Assembly (NCBI GenBank): GCA_030549495.1
Contig: JAUIRK010000858.1
Coordinates: 260,501 to 324,500, forward strand
Direction of reading: 5' to 3'
Source of the DNA: Nectonema munidae
Lineage: Eukaryota > Nematomorpha > Nectonematoida > Nectonematidae
Length of the DNA: 64,000 nucleotides
Positions 34,801 to 49,800 of this stretch are shown here, one piece after another; position 1 is the stretch's first letter, and each line of letters opens with the position of its first letter. Below the pieces are notes generated by a model. That model searched no databases. It was not told where the DNA came from and saw only the letters and a program-made list of their open reading frames with translations. The position numbers and the translations under genes were made by a program.

Positions 34801-37800
34801 GTTCGCACACTATCTAAAAAGCCGCATTAAGTGCAGTATTTCTGAAACTGTTTACTTTTCCAACATCAACTTTTTGCATCGATCTTTTTTTTTACCTTTT
34901 TCCCAAATTTAGATCAATTTGCCCAAATGAATAATCTTTTGAAGGAAAAAGATGAAGAAATTCTTTCTCTCAAATCCCAAGTGTAATTTAATTTTAATCT
35001 TTAATGTTTTCTTTTCGATTCTAGGGTGTACTATCTCCATAATTACGACAGCTTAAAGATGATAAGGTCTTTCGATGTTAGGCTTTAAGTTTTGGCAACG
35101 CTTGCTTACTACAAATAATAATTTTAGAGAGTATTGCAAAATGTTCAAAACGCCTCAAGGATACGCTAAATTAATCGTAAAAAATTTCGTGTTAAACGAA
35201 ATATGAATGCCTCTTCACATGTGTTCTTTTTTCATTAAATTTTAGTTTTGTTGTCCTTTTTATCTAAAAATTTTTTTCAAATCTAAAACAAAATCTAAGC
35301 TATTTTCTTACTACCTCTCAAATTATTTTTAAAGTATTTTTTGCGTAAAACCAAGAATTATATTTTATCCTGTTATCTATCGACTGCAACTTAGATGAAG
35401 TAATATTATTGAGGGCTGATTTTAGTAAAAAAATATTTTGTTTTTTTTTATATTTGAAAATCACCTTTGATAATGGCCTCATGCATGTGAATTATGTTCC
35501 GTCTTCTCTCAAAACTAATCAGAATATTTTTATATCTATTTTAAATTACTTTAATAAAATTTGCAATTTTTTCGTTTACCAAGTTTGTAATTTTGTTGAT
35601 AAAAGTAATATCTCGTTTTGCATAATTTCAAGCGTTCACATTTTGATTGTATTTTAAATTAATGTTTTTTGACAGTATTCTTGTTTGATTTTGCTGACAT
35701 TTTATTTAATAGCCAACTTGAGATTAATTTGAAGCTCGAGTGAGGATATTTTGCGTAATGTAATATCGACAATAAAACAATTTATCCTTTCAGTATACAA
35801 ATTTTTAAGACAAATCACCTGCTTCCTTTTTCAATGTAATTTTAGATATTTAAAGCAAAGGATTCCCATTTCTTATGAGACGCGTGTTACGCTGTTGCTC
35901 AATGGGTTAAAAGAAAAATTAAAAAATGTTATTTATTATTACCAAGTTTGCAGATATTTAAAATGATGTGTTATTTCCCTATTTGAGTAAGCACACTTAC
36001 AAATTTTTCATCAAAATATTTTCCAAATGAAATACCCTGGAATCGCTTAAAGCAAACACTCCAATACTACTAATTAGATTCTCTGGTCCAAGCTCACTTA
36101 TTTCGAAACCTCGCGTATAATCCCCTCCTGACTATGTATTTCTGGGTTAGCAATGCAGTAACACGTTTTTACTTTTACTTACAGCCAGTTGTGGCATTCG
36201 GTATGTTACGTTTCGAAATTACGGAACGCGATACGATAGCTTTTCTGTAAAAAATAGGATTCAAACACACTATGCTACGAAAAATATCGAAGTTCGGTAC
36301 GGATTACATCTTTGGTATGTTCGTTACTTGCGTGATATCATATTCCAGTCAATAAGGTTTTGTGATTTATTTGCTCATCACTAACTCATGTAATATAATC
36401 GATAAAGAATATCATATATTAAAAAATTGAAATTATGAATTAATTTTTGACAATATGCTTATACTAACAATATAAAGTAAATAAAATCAAAATATAGAAA
36501 AATTATTGTTATAATTGACAACGAAGATCAAATTGTTTAATTTATTAAGATGAACCTTCTACCTGTAATAAGAAAGCAAATTTATAATATAAATTCCTCG
36601 AGAAAGGAAGATAAGAAGTATTAACCATGATAAAATCTAAAGCGCTAGCAAAGAAATAAAAGCACACCAGTAGAGAAAGGAGCTCCTGAACGCAAAGAGA
36701 AGAGTTGTAATAAACAGTGTTTGATATGCAAATTTTGGACAAAGCTAGTATATTACTGCCTCATTTGGCCCCTCCAAATATAAATTTTTGGCTACGTTAC
36801 TGAATATATATATATAATATCAATGATATAAAATCTAAGTATATAAAAGATTGATTAGCAAATTAATTTATCTACAAGAAAAAAGGAAGTAGTGAAATTG
36901 CTTTTACTATTCGAATTTTAAATTGCATTTTGAAATTATGAATTTTTCTGATCTGAAATACGAAATAAGTGACAAATTTATCTAATTTTACATGAATTTG
37001 TTATTAAACATTTTATATCGAATTTGATGTTTTTGTATTTTCTTTAACACACTATATTATTCCAGATTAACTTCCTTAAATCGTCTCGTTAAATGAATTA
37101 TATATTAAAAATATAAATTAAAAAGATAGTATTAATAGGCAGTGATTTGGTAATGGTAATGGTACCGTAGGGTGTTTTCATCGAAAAGGCACAATTGCAC
37201 CGCTTGTATCGAACTATGAGGAAAGCAGGCTCGATGTAGGATCGAACCCAAGATCTTAAGTTATCGAATGCAGCATCCAATCAACCATTCTCACGCCTCT
37301 AGACAACTCTAGACAACGATTTTACTAAAGAATATTGGAGCATTCGTAAGAGCGAAACATCAAACAAATCTCTTTGATCATGTTCCATTACCTTATTGCG
37401 TTTCGAATATCGTCTTTTTCAGATAAGATTTTACGGTACCAAAAAAAGGGAAATTTGCAAATGCGAAAGTTCTTTTCGAACCGTAACGTCGTAGGCCATC
37501 ACTGCTGTTCAAATACTAATACTCTACATAGATATGTGTTCAACTTAGTTCTAGAAGGAGAAGCATAATCATAATGAAGCGTGATGGGGGACATAAAAGA
37601 CTTTAAATGAGTAGTCCATAGGAAATCACTTTTAAACAGTTTATAGCCTTGGATTATTCATATAGTAAGAATAGAAAACATACACCCCAGAGTCCTGCAG
37701 TCCCCGAAATTAGGTTTTCCCCGAGCAGAGTTCTTGTCCCCTTTTGCCTTGGGTAAGAAGCATTTTTCTCGTTATCTGTAATAGGGGCCGGTGAAATACT

Positions 37801-40800
37801 TGGGACGGTTAAAACTTGTAGTAAAACAGGGAAATTACAGATGAATTTTCATCTCTAGTTTACCTTATTGTATATTTTAGCATATAAGATTATATCCATA
37901 ATCATTGTAGTATGACAATTCTTCCTTGTACTAATATCACTTTGTTTTCATATTGTAATTTTATAGACCTATTATATAGATGCTTTATACTGCTTCAACA
38001 TATTTATAAACCAGGTGCCCGAGGGGGAGATCGCCTCATGATTTTTTTGATAAAGTCGGGCCCTCCTGAATCAGAAAATGTCTGGTATTGATTTATTTAG
38101 ACATTTAAGTACACTAATTTGTAAACTACTTCTAGCGCCAATAACGATATCTTATAGAATTAGTATTTAAGCTTGCAATTGAGCTTATGATTATTAAATA
38201 ATATAATTAAGATGTTAATAACAGATTTGCCTTATCATCTAAATTCTAGACAACGAAAACAATTGCTTTTAGTATTGTAATTACATGAAATCAATAACTG
38301 ATTAATAATGTTTTATTTTACAAAAAAACCTTTTTTTCTTTTCTTTTTATCATTTAAGTTTTAGTTAAAATTATAAAATTTGAAAATAGTATCTCAAATT
38401 TGAGTAGGTAATTATCATCAATACTGATGTAACTAAGATTTTGATATCAAATCAGATCAGCCTAAAATTAGTTATTTCGCTAGCTACTTATAGATAGATA
38501 ATTAATAATCTATAGTTAATCTACCGCAGGAGTAGTTACCTTTAGTCTTTGTCGTAGACTCATTTTTTTAATCGCTTAAAATAATTTATACTTTAGAGAT
38601 TTGCTAAATTCTCAGATCTCAGAACTTCACAAAATGTTAACAGATTTGCAAAATCAAAAAATTGCACAAAAGGAAGACACCCACAATCCTTGTACAGAAA
38701 AGAATGAAGCTTCTATTAAATTAATCACTCCTCCAGAAATTTCTGAATTTTGTAAACTTCGCATCTTTTCGCACTTCATTTTTCAATACGAATAATTTGT
38801 GTTTTTATTCCAAACGATGATGTAAATTAATAGAATTCAGTGCTACTCAAAGTTTTCTAGGCCAAGTGTAAATTCATCCCGTCAAAATTCATCAGCAAAC
38901 AATTTTTATACGTTTTTTGCTATCGATTATTTATACCTTCAAAACCTCATGGTGCTGAACACGGTAGATAAGCGCATATAATGAGTACTCATAGTAATAG
39001 CTTGAGTGTGTACGTTTACTCAAAGATGCTGGATTTTTCATTTATTCTTTGAAGACAATTTTTAACCTCTCATATACTCTACACTTAGCATATATTTTCT
39101 TTTGATGTCATTTAAATAATAATAATAGATGGCGTAGTAACACTTTGTTAACTTTTAATTATAAATTTTCTCCTTGCTTGATTAGGCATAATATAAATGG
39201 GGTGTTCAACGTTGCCTCATTAATTTTGACTGAGATTTACCATGAAACTTAATTTAAGAAACTAAATTTCCTCCCTAAGTAGGACACCTTCTGATTCTAT
39301 ATTATTTCAATTCCCGAATTACTTTCAAACAAAATAATAGGAAACTATCCTGTTATGTAATGCGAACATTGCACAAACTTTGTTACAATATGTACAAAAT
39401 ATTTTATCCATTTTAACTTGTCCAACGTACAGGCCATTTGTATTGAAAAAATCTTGAAAAGACAACTCTAAATATAATTACCTGGTGAGTGAGTATACAT
39501 GCCAATTACTAGCTGGTCCCCCTTTGGTTTCTTACTACTATATCGTTAATAGTAGGAAAATTTTCTGCACACACAGACAATTGATTACAACGTGTGTGGA
39601 AATATGTTATATAATCTGCAAAGAACTTGGATAATGGTAAAATGGAATTAATTTACATTTTTTACTTATTAATTTATCTACTATTATTTTATCAGAGCTA
39701 TATTTTTAAGCGCTGGAATAGGAAAGGTTTGGAGAGTGGAATGTGTCTGAAATGAGATTTATTATATTCATCAACTTTGGATTAATTTTCCTATTCTGTA
39801 ATTCTTAAAAAGTTTTCCATTTATTACTTCCTTTTTTTATATATCAAATCTAAATGTCATTCGTTGCATAATGTTTGCCTCATTTGCAAAATATTTTGAA
39901 AATTTTTGTAAAACACATCATCACTAGCGCTTCCATTTTTTAAATGGCGGGGTTAGATATCTCAACTATGAGAGCATCTTTTAAACTGTCCACTGCCATA
40001 ACTCTTGCTGCTGCGGTCTGTCAATGTTCAACGTAATGCCATTTTTTCAAAGTATTTAAAACAATTTTTATTACGACTAAATTAAGTTATGAAACTCTTT
40101 TATTGCCCGATGCTTCAAAATCACGTTTTGCTTTTTTCTATAAGCACTGAAATTTTTGTTTTGAAGAGAGATTTTCTTATTCTTTTGTATTTAAATTAAT
40201 ATAATTATTTTTTCTATTTCATACTTGTATATTTACTCTTCAATGTAGCTCGTGGATACCTCCGAACAATTTGGGATATCTAAGCTTTTCAAATAGGACT
40301 CCTCAAAGACTACATGGACATACTCACACCCTCTATTACATTCTATTAATATTCATTCATTGACATATGCTATTCTCTTTTTTTCACTCATGTCTTTTCA
40401 CCCTAAGTGATTCACTAATTAACCGATTTTAGCTTGAACTGAATTGAGTCTTTTCTAAAGACTCGATGAAAGTGTTTTTCTTCACATGAATACATAATCC
40501 TATTTGCATAAAAATAAAAATTTTAACGCCCATAACATCAACTTGATTAACAGTCGAGGATAGTTATTCGCTATTGCAAAATTCAACACTAACTGTCATA
40601 TGTTGCAAAAAGGTTGACCGTTGGCATTTCTAAGTGTGTTCATACACTTTAAATTTATGGAAAAAGTAAGTAGCAAAATATATTGAAGATAGGAGTATTT
40701 TATTAAAAATGTTCATACGGGATTTCAGTTTTATGCGAGTTTTGATCTTATTGGTTTACCCTGAAATGCTGATTGACTTGTTTTTCTGAAATTGCATAGA

Positions 40801-43800
40801 CTGCTATGAAGATTCACAAGAGAAAAGAGAAAGTGTGAAGGAAGAATTGCAAGAGGATGAAAAGGAATTTTTGTATCAAAGTCACGTCTGCGATCCTCTA
40901 AAACCCGTCAAAGATCCTGAGATCATTTCAAGGTTGTTTGGAGCGCCTGAAGCAAAGCATAATTTAACTCTAGTGACTTTTTCCATTCTTTAATTTTTTT
41001 TCACAAACTTGTGATTCAAAATATTTTTTCTTTAGATAATTTTTTAATTTAAATATCTTTACATAACCTATTGGATGAGAAGTGTTTTATGATTTTCTAA
41101 TTTAAAATTAAGATCTATGATAATTTTGTAAATCATAAGTTTGCAGAGTCGAAAGGAAAATAATGGACTAAAAGTAGCTATAAAAGTGGGACTGTTTGCG
41201 AATACTTCAAAATTTAAAATATTTGAACCCAACTCTTTTGGATTTGAATAAAAAGGGTAGCGCCATATGCTCAAAAAATGAAACTTTTTTTCAATTATTT
41301 AAAAAAAATTTCCACTTAAAAATACGGACTTGTTAATTTTATTATATATCGACTCCCACTCCATCCACTTAGTCTCCTAATCTGAACAGAATTTGGATTC
41401 ACCTAAAAAAGAATATGGCTCCAGGGTAGGTCTCGGCAAAAATTTGAGATGACTCTCCCCCATGGTATTGAACTGCATAAGAGAAGGGTGCAGTGATATC
41501 AAGTTAAATGCAATACATGAATATAACAACCCTAATTTTTAAATGTATTTTTTATTGTGGTTAATAAAATTCACACTTGATAATATTGTTTAAGTCATTT
41601 TATCTTAGCTGTTTACTCTGTAGATCACTAACTTCAGTTTTTAACTGTCATATAAAAAAGTGTAAAAATGAAAAACTGTTCTAAAACGAATTTATAAAAG
41701 CATACAAAAATGTCTTTGGAATTTTTGAATACAATGAATGAAAAAATGTTCTAAGTTCTTTTTTTATGCACCCCCATATGATTTCAATTATAACGAGCCA
41801 TTTTAGCGATTCAAAAGGCCACAAGAATTCTGTAGTGGCCACTTTGTAAAACTATTATAAATGATACTTTTCAATATCCGACCAAATGGGACAATGGTAG
41901 GTATTGGCATGGGCGACATAATTTAAGGAGAGACAATTTCCCTTCTATAACTGATATGTCAATTAAATTAATTTTCAGTCTTTAGTAAAACAAATTTTAA
42001 AGAATAAAGAAAAGATATGACATTTTATTTTGAAAAATTTACTTAGTTTATCAATCACTTTGAATGTTGTCAGAAACTCGAAAATTTAAGCTAAAATGTA
42101 AACATTTATTAAATGTAGAGGGAGGATGGTGTGAGCCATTGAATATTTGCGAGAGACACTATTCCTAGGCGCCAATACCACGTATATTTTCAAGTATTTG
42201 ATGTTTCTTTAAGCTCAATCTCACAACTTGTTTCAATGACTTTGCTCAGAACTGTAAATTTGCGTCTACTCCCATGAATCCATCACATAACGTCGGTGTG
42301 GAACACACCATAGACGCTTCTTCCATTCCTACTTTCATAAAAGTTCCTTCAGCAAAACGCCCATTCTCCAAGAGAGAGAGCGAGGTAATGCTTTCTCACT
42401 GCCTTATTTTTAACTAGCGAGCCCAATAGTTAAAAGATGAGTCCAATATAGTCATTTTTCGATGCCATATCTTAATCCATAATTTATAACTATTTTTTCA
42501 GTGAGATCAAGTTTACCCGTTTTTTTAAAGTACAATAATGCATTTACAATGTCATTTCATTTGTACTTAATGCCATTTAATAACACCAGGTAAGCATGGC
42601 TGTATTACATATGCGCTTTTTTTTTACCATGAGGACCAGGTTAATGTCCAGCGTATCATATACCATCGCTAAGCAAAAATAAACAGTTTTCACACTAATA
42701 AACATACGGAAGACTTTTTATTCCAAATATCTCTTTAATCCTGCCAAATGAAACCATGTTAGATGAACATGTTCGATGAATTCTCATTTTGATAATCGAT
42801 GTTTTAGAAAAAAAAATAGCTACACATATGACGTCGTGATGCATGATGAATACATGCGAGTAACTTGACGACAAAAAATGAAGAGCCGCCCAATTTTTAT
42901 AATGCACGCTTTGAAAAGAACTAATAGTGATCAATCAAATGCTTTAAGCGTTTTTTCTTCGTATATTCTTTAGCCTTTTTCTTGTTGAATTCTTTCTTTC
43001 ATTTGCATCATTTATATATTTGATCTTACACTCTTTGCAAAGCAAAAGTTTTTTTTTTGAAGATGATTTGATGCTAAATCATTATTCTTTTCATTTTTTG
43101 ACAGTATATAAAAATTGAGTGTAGATTTTGTTGAATTCTACTTTTTATATTCAATAATTTCATTCTGATTACTTTTTTCAAATTATCTATTAAAGCATCG
43201 CATTTTATTTTTGTGATAATAATTTTGGGTTAGGGAAATTTTGAGGCCTCATTTTATCCATTTCTTTGCCTTTCCAACTCCTCTTTCAGTGGGAAAATTT
43301 TCTAACTGCTATATTTTCAATGCCTAAGAATAATAAATTGATTAAAAAATTTTGAATTTTCTTCGTGGACTCCTGCATCTTTACATGTAGCGTGTTGGGA
43401 AGCGCTATTATATTTTTAGAATTATGCGTTTGCCTACCTTAGACTAAATCTTTTATTTAGAATCTAGTACGTTTGCAAGTTTGGGATTGTTTGCCCCTAT
43501 TAACCATAAGGGATTATGGAGTTCCTTTATGGGAGAATGTCTTGGTAGAAACATCCTTAGGAATTTAACCTTTTAGACCCTTGGTGATAATCTGGTCGAA
43601 AAATACTCATATGTTAATTTAGAAAATATTTTATTTCAAATTAAAACTAAAATTTTTTTATTGACCTTTCATATCTTGAAAAGTGGTATTCATTAAATAT
43701 CTTTGTATTCGAAAACGCTAATGCTCCAGTATTGAGTCAGTAAAAAAGTTAAGGGTAACATTTATAAAGATATGAAAAAAAAGAAAAATTCGAAATGTTT

Positions 43801-46800
43801 TTTGCTAGTGGATTTTACGAGAGGTTTTTTCCATAGGGGTGTCTCCTAGGGTGTTTTTCCTCAAATGGGTTTTCCTGTATCTCTCTTTCCCCTAAAGTTT
43901 TGGTCTAGTCCTGCATAGTTATAATTAAATTCAGTAATTAGAGATAACATTGTATCTAAAACCGAGTAGAGCGAGTCTGATCGTTTCCCCCTAAAGAGAA
44001 TTCCCGGCTTTCACTATATTACCTCAGGTATGCTATAGATTTCGGTAATCTGATTCCACATCAATCCACGCTACACATTCTTTGGAGTTACGTCAATCAA
44101 AAAATTTCTTCTGCATTTATTGGCTAGTTCACGTATATACTAAAGCCCTGCACCGATTTAAAAAAATTATCCCCATGCGCCCTGCTTCGCATTTTATTAT
44201 TTTTTACCTCCACCGCACCCACTCCAAAATCATTTTATTTATTTTGCACCCCCCGCACCCACGATAAAAAATTGTGATGGGGGGGGGGGGGGGTCTATTT
44301 CGTATAATTTTTTAAAACCCGAATCAAACCGCTACTTAGGGTATTTCCATTAGAAAATTCATATTTACCAAATATTAAAGAAATAACTGGCTTCATTAAG
44401 GCCTTTTTCAAATTAGTTTTGACCTATAGCAATTTTTATATACAGAGAGTACATTTCAATTATGATTCCACGCCACACATTTTTTCTCAATGCCATTTTT
44501 TTATGTAACAGAAAATAAAAATACGCTATTTTCATAAAGGCTGACATGGAGTCAATCTAACGTGCGAGCAAAACCCACAGTTTGTCCGCGTTAAAGTGAT
44601 AAAACTCGCACCACCTTCAAAAAAGTTGCCGTGAATAACCCGCATCTGTCTCGTGCAGACCACTAGTATGCGTATGTGAACTAGCCAATAAATACAGAAG
44701 GAAACAATTTGCTTGGTGTCACCGTTAAGTAAAAGATTACCTAGATTTCAATGTTTGTTTCATATTCTTTAGTTTTAAAATATCTGATTGACGAAGAAGG
44801 GATAGCTGATGCTGACGTTTACATTGAACCTCCAATAAACACTTGCTCTTTGGTGTCTGGCGAAGATTCTGGAGATGAGGAAAATTTCACTTTTGATAAT
44901 TTAACAGCAAATCAACTTGCTGCTTCTCGAATTGTTGTCATTTGGGATGAACATGACGATAATGATAATGATGAATCCCCAGAACCTCTAAAATCCAATA
45001 AAAAAAGTCGCCCGTTTCTTGGGGTATTTTGAATATGGATCAAAATTTGAAAGGTGAATTTCTCTCAGTTCATGGACCTTTTTTTCATAATCTACCTCTG
45101 CTTCCTTATACATTTTTCTCTCTTTTTTTCAATTTGGATTGGATTGACACAATTATTGGCTTCACTAATCTCAATGCTGTTGAAAGATATAGTTTTTTAA
45201 ATACGCCTATGGAAGAAATCCTTTGTTTTATGCCAATTTTAATTATGTCTGTGTATATTATTTTGCCTCGAACAAGAATGTATTTGGGAAAAAACAAGAT
45301 TGCTTAAACTCACTCATATCAGATTCTATGAGAAGGCAAAGATTTGAAGAAATTAAAAAATATCTTTATTTCTGCGATACAAAGTTTGATTCCTTTGACA
45401 AAATCACGAAAATCAGAATGTTAATGAAAAAATTAAAAGAAAAATATCAATTATATATGCCTTTCAGAGAGTTTCACTCTATTGATGAAACAATGATTCC
45501 TTACTTCGGAAATGATTGTAGCAAGCAGTTTATCAAAGGTAAACCCACCAGTTTGCTCTACAAACAATGATCTTATTGTGTCTCGCCTTGATATATTATT
45601 AATTTTGATTTGTACTAAGGGAAGAGTCCAGATAGTTGTCAATTCGGTGTTGGACCATCAATACCATTGAAGTTTGCCAATTCACTCAATGAAAAATTGG
45701 TTACCAATTATATTTTATCACTAACAAGTATTTTTCAACGTATGATATTTTGACATTATGTATGATATGAAGTTCAAACAGATCAATAAACTTTCCAAAA
45801 GTTTCTCTGAAAGATCTCAAAAAAGAACAGAGGGGATTTTATCATCTAAGGAAAATAAAATTACGTTAAGATTATATGTTTAATGTCTCAATAACGAGAT
45901 GGGATGGGTGGATCAAATGGACCAAAACATAGCACGGTACCGTTGCTGTGTGCTTGGCAAGAAATGGTACTGGCCTATATTCACACATCTTATTGATATG
46001 ATAGTGAATCAAGCCTGGATCCTTTACAGGCTATCTCCAGGAGATAAACTTGACCAGTTAGGTTACAGGAGAAATATTGTGAATTTCCTTTTGAACAAAT
46101 ATGGTACAAGCCCAAAAAAACCAAGCAAAACATTGGCAATAAAAAGATATGAACAGTTAGGGCATTTGCTTTCCTCAATCGAAAACAAAAAGCGCTGACT
46201 CCAACCATGTGCGTTAATGCAAAGTTGGAGTCCACGTTGACTTTTTTGTCAATTATCATACACAATAAAATCTTGTTTTTGTTGCTATTGAAATTGAAAA
46301 AAGACTAAAGTGTAATAATAATAATAATAATAATTAATTTTACGGCTAATGTTCCCAGCACGCTGAAGTTTAGCCCGTTTTTACCACTATGGCATTTTAG
46401 ACAAAATTAAACGAATCTCTCATTATTTTGCGACTCCATTCATCTCTATTTTGCTCATCCCCTAATGCTAAATCTCTTTTGATCATGTCTTTTTTGACTA
46501 TTTCTATCGATGCCATCTTTGGCCTGCCTTTACTCTTACCTAAAGTTTGATTTTTATAAGCTTCTTTAATTAGATCACCCTAAGGTCTTCTATTTACCTG
46601 CCCAAACCAGCTTAACTTTGTATTTCTAATACTTTATTTATTTCATTTACTTGACATAAACTTCTTATCTTTTCTTTACTAAAGTGTAGAATGTGTCATA
46701 AATATACTCCAACTATTTGACTCAAAGGTCATGCTGGTATCCATATAAAATGTTTTATTAATGATTTCAGATATTAAAAATTAACTTTTTACATGTTTTT

Positions 46801-49800
46801 TATAATAATTATTTTATTTTTAATGAATTTCTTTGTTTTTATTCAATTTTTTTTCATCAGAAAATGTCCTTGTACCCAACGTATCATATGTGATATGCCT
46901 ATTTTTAAGAAAGCTAAAAAATATTTTATCTTTTTTAATTAATATTAATGATTAACTAACCCAAAGGGATAGTTGTATAAAGTTCCATGAAAATTTATTT
47001 GAAAAAATCTTTAGTCATAAAGCCTATTTTTTGTTAAAAGTATGTTTCATTAAAGAGTTATAGTATAATACTTTTTAATTTCAAATTCTCTTTCATTTTA
47101 TTTACTAGTCAGTCAGAAAAGAGCGCGTTTCTCAAACGCAAACTTCTCATCCTTACCCACAAGATTACCAATTCGCTTAAATAAAATTTTTTTGCGCTTT
47201 CTAGCATTTTTGAAAAAAGTATTTAGTAGTGGACACTGCGATTCAAGTCATTTTCGCCATCATGATAGCACATTGACCTAACTGCTAAATGGCCCTAATC
47301 TTTTGGTTGCTAATAATAATAACTAGAACTTTTGTTTTTAAATCAATACTATCTCTTGCTTATTCTTCATCTTTTTTTAAAATGCTATAAAATGCCTTCA
47401 AACGTATAATATTTTTATTCCTATTGGTTATGAAACAAATCAAGGAAAAGCATTTTTACGAAAGTTTATTTATAAGCGCTTTCAAAATCAACAAATTATT
47501 GTGTGCAATCCATTAAGCATAAACAAATTTTTGCTTTATCAAATAACAAGACAATTTTAGATTTATGTCATATACATTAAGGCGTATTTTAGTTCTCACC
47601 TTGATACACCGCTTACCTGTCTATACCGACTATTCTACAACAGTAAATCCCTGATGGAACAACCACTTGTTTAAAACGATCATTTTTAATGGGTCACATG
47701 TCTAACAGTTATAAGCAGGTTTTACTAGAGCCCATGAAAAATCATGGGTAGGAGGCAAGTAAATTTTTATTAGCTCTTTTAACCCATTAAGTACCATAGA
47801 AATCAGACGATATTTAAAAAACGCGACGATTTATATTTAAAGTCATTGAAAAAAGCAGACGAAGATGAAATTACTTATGTTCCAAAATAGGAACATTGGG
47901 ACTTAATGGGTTAAATAACTTTTCAATTATTCACATTTTTATTAAGTTTTTAAGCATAAAATCCATTTTAGGATAAAAAATGATATCATTACTTGCCTCA
48001 AAATGTCCATTTTAACAAAGGATATAAACAGAAAATTCCAAGATAATATAAAAAATTTAAAAAAGAGAATCCTGTTTAAGGTTGACGGGACTTGCCCATT
48101 CCCCCTGAAATGAGGTCCCTGAATGTATATGATACAATGAATATGAAAGGGCTGATCAATTTAATGATGCAAATTTTACTCTTGTTTACGCACAAAATTG
48201 ATTCGCCTCTATGATCTTTTCTTTGATTTTAAGCCTCCTCAGGATGTTACTCGTTTTTCCGAATTTTCCAAGAATCTCAAGGTCTCTTCTACTCCACTTC
48301 CAAACCAAAATAATCTCCGACCCTCCTCTGTGCAACACGTTAATGCAATCTCAGCGAGAAATCCAGAGTTAAATAGTTGCTTGCATACAAAATCATTATT
48401 GAGGATCAATCGTGTATGCTTTATTCCTCCTTTTTCAACCCTACAAGGCGAGCTGACTTTATGAACGGAGCTTTAGGGGAATGCTACAATTACGTCAAAA
48501 GTTGTTAGAACTTCTGTGTAAAGAGTGAGAGATACAAAGCAGTGTCTTCATTTTATTTAGAATTTCCAATTTTTTTTAATAGTTTGTATTTTTTGATTTT
48601 GATACGATTTACTTTTTTACTATTTTTCAACTTGTTTTTTCTATGTATTTTGGTTTCAAAACAATTCCTTTTTTTGAGATAAGTCAGCCTCTCCCTAATT
48701 ATATTTTGAAAATAATTAAAGCTCTTTGCCTTTTCTTAAAGTTTGGAAAATTATTCATCATCTGTATAACATTTCTTAAAATCCATTATGCATCTCACTC
48801 TGAACTGCTTTTTCATGATTTTTTTTTACAAATTTTGTCTACTGGAAAAGTTTTTTTATCGTTTTTTCAAAATCAATTTACGAGATTTTTATTTATGAGT
48901 GAACTTTGAATTTTTTCCAGAAATTTATAAATATAAGTTTCCTTTTTAGTTAAAATATATTCCATTTTTTGAATTAAACTCACAAAATTAGCGACTTTTT
49001 CTACAATTTTTTGAGTAAAAAAGTAAATATAGATAATAAAATAATACCATAGGAACAAAACTTTCTATAATATAAAAAGATGAAATTTTTAAAAAAAAGT
49101 ATGGAATCATGAGAAAATATTACGCCTTTTGTATTTAAAAATAAAAAAGCTTCTAAACAGGATTCCTATTTTTATCAAAGCAGGGCGGAACTAAATCTAT
49201 GTGCTCCTCTCGCGGTCCAATGAAAAATTTAGATCGTACAGTCAGAAATTGAAAGAAAAAGTTTATTAAAAACAGAACTTTATCTTATTTTTTCCAACTT
49301 GGTAAGCATTGCTTCACCCACGAATAGGGGACTCTTTTTATTGCTGTGGTTTCATGGTATTCAGAAATTAATACTCTTTTTGTGCCTATATCAATAGCAA
49401 AAATGATGGAATATATCTGGTTTTGCAAGATTAAGAGAGATATGGCATTTTTAGGCGTCCTGGGCGAAAAAACGGAAACCACGATATAAAATTTAAAACA
49501 CATTATGCAGAATCTGATTTATCACAAATAAATCAAATGATTAAGTTTTTATTACAACTTATACACATCTTACTTGTCTATGAGATGAAATAAAACGCGA
49601 AGAAATTACGTTTTATTGGGAACAAATTGTGCAGAGATTAAATTATCTCGAAAAAAGGATAAAATTAAATGGCATTGAAAGTGAAATATTTAAGCGCGAA
49701 ATTTATCTAATAAACGCATATAATTTGTCTAAAGAAATATTTATGATTGCTTTCAAAAACAAGTCGAGCACAAAAGTTTCTCTGTATAAAAAATCAAGAG

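Larger units (their letters stand above)
30700..34912 (+). other. BUB intron 3
   Basis: It contains the DUF4371-type hAT (30833-33270). The rest, 33271-34912, is AT-rich. Short GC-richer patches near 34140-34200 and 34735-34800 look like transposon debris, but no paired ends were found. Confidence 0.5.
34981..38597 (+). other. BUB intron 4 region
   Basis: The phases of exons 4 and 5 do not join, so an exon is probably hidden here. The best candidate is 37701-37752. A minus-strand SINE lies at 37147-37302 and a single MITE end near 36797. Confidence 0.5.
42385..48233 (+). other. BUB intron A2-A3, 5.8 kb
   Basis: It contains a piggyBac relic (44751-46198), a LINE 3' end (46313-46625), a piggyBac-type MITE (47779-47914) and a 15 bp G run at 44279-44293. 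The equivalent intron in module B is only 62 bp, so nearly all of this length was gained after the duplication or lost in B. Confidence 0.7.

Noticed and set aside
44279-44293. Run of 15 G
   Set aside because: A homopolymer whose length is prone to sequencing error; no function inferred.
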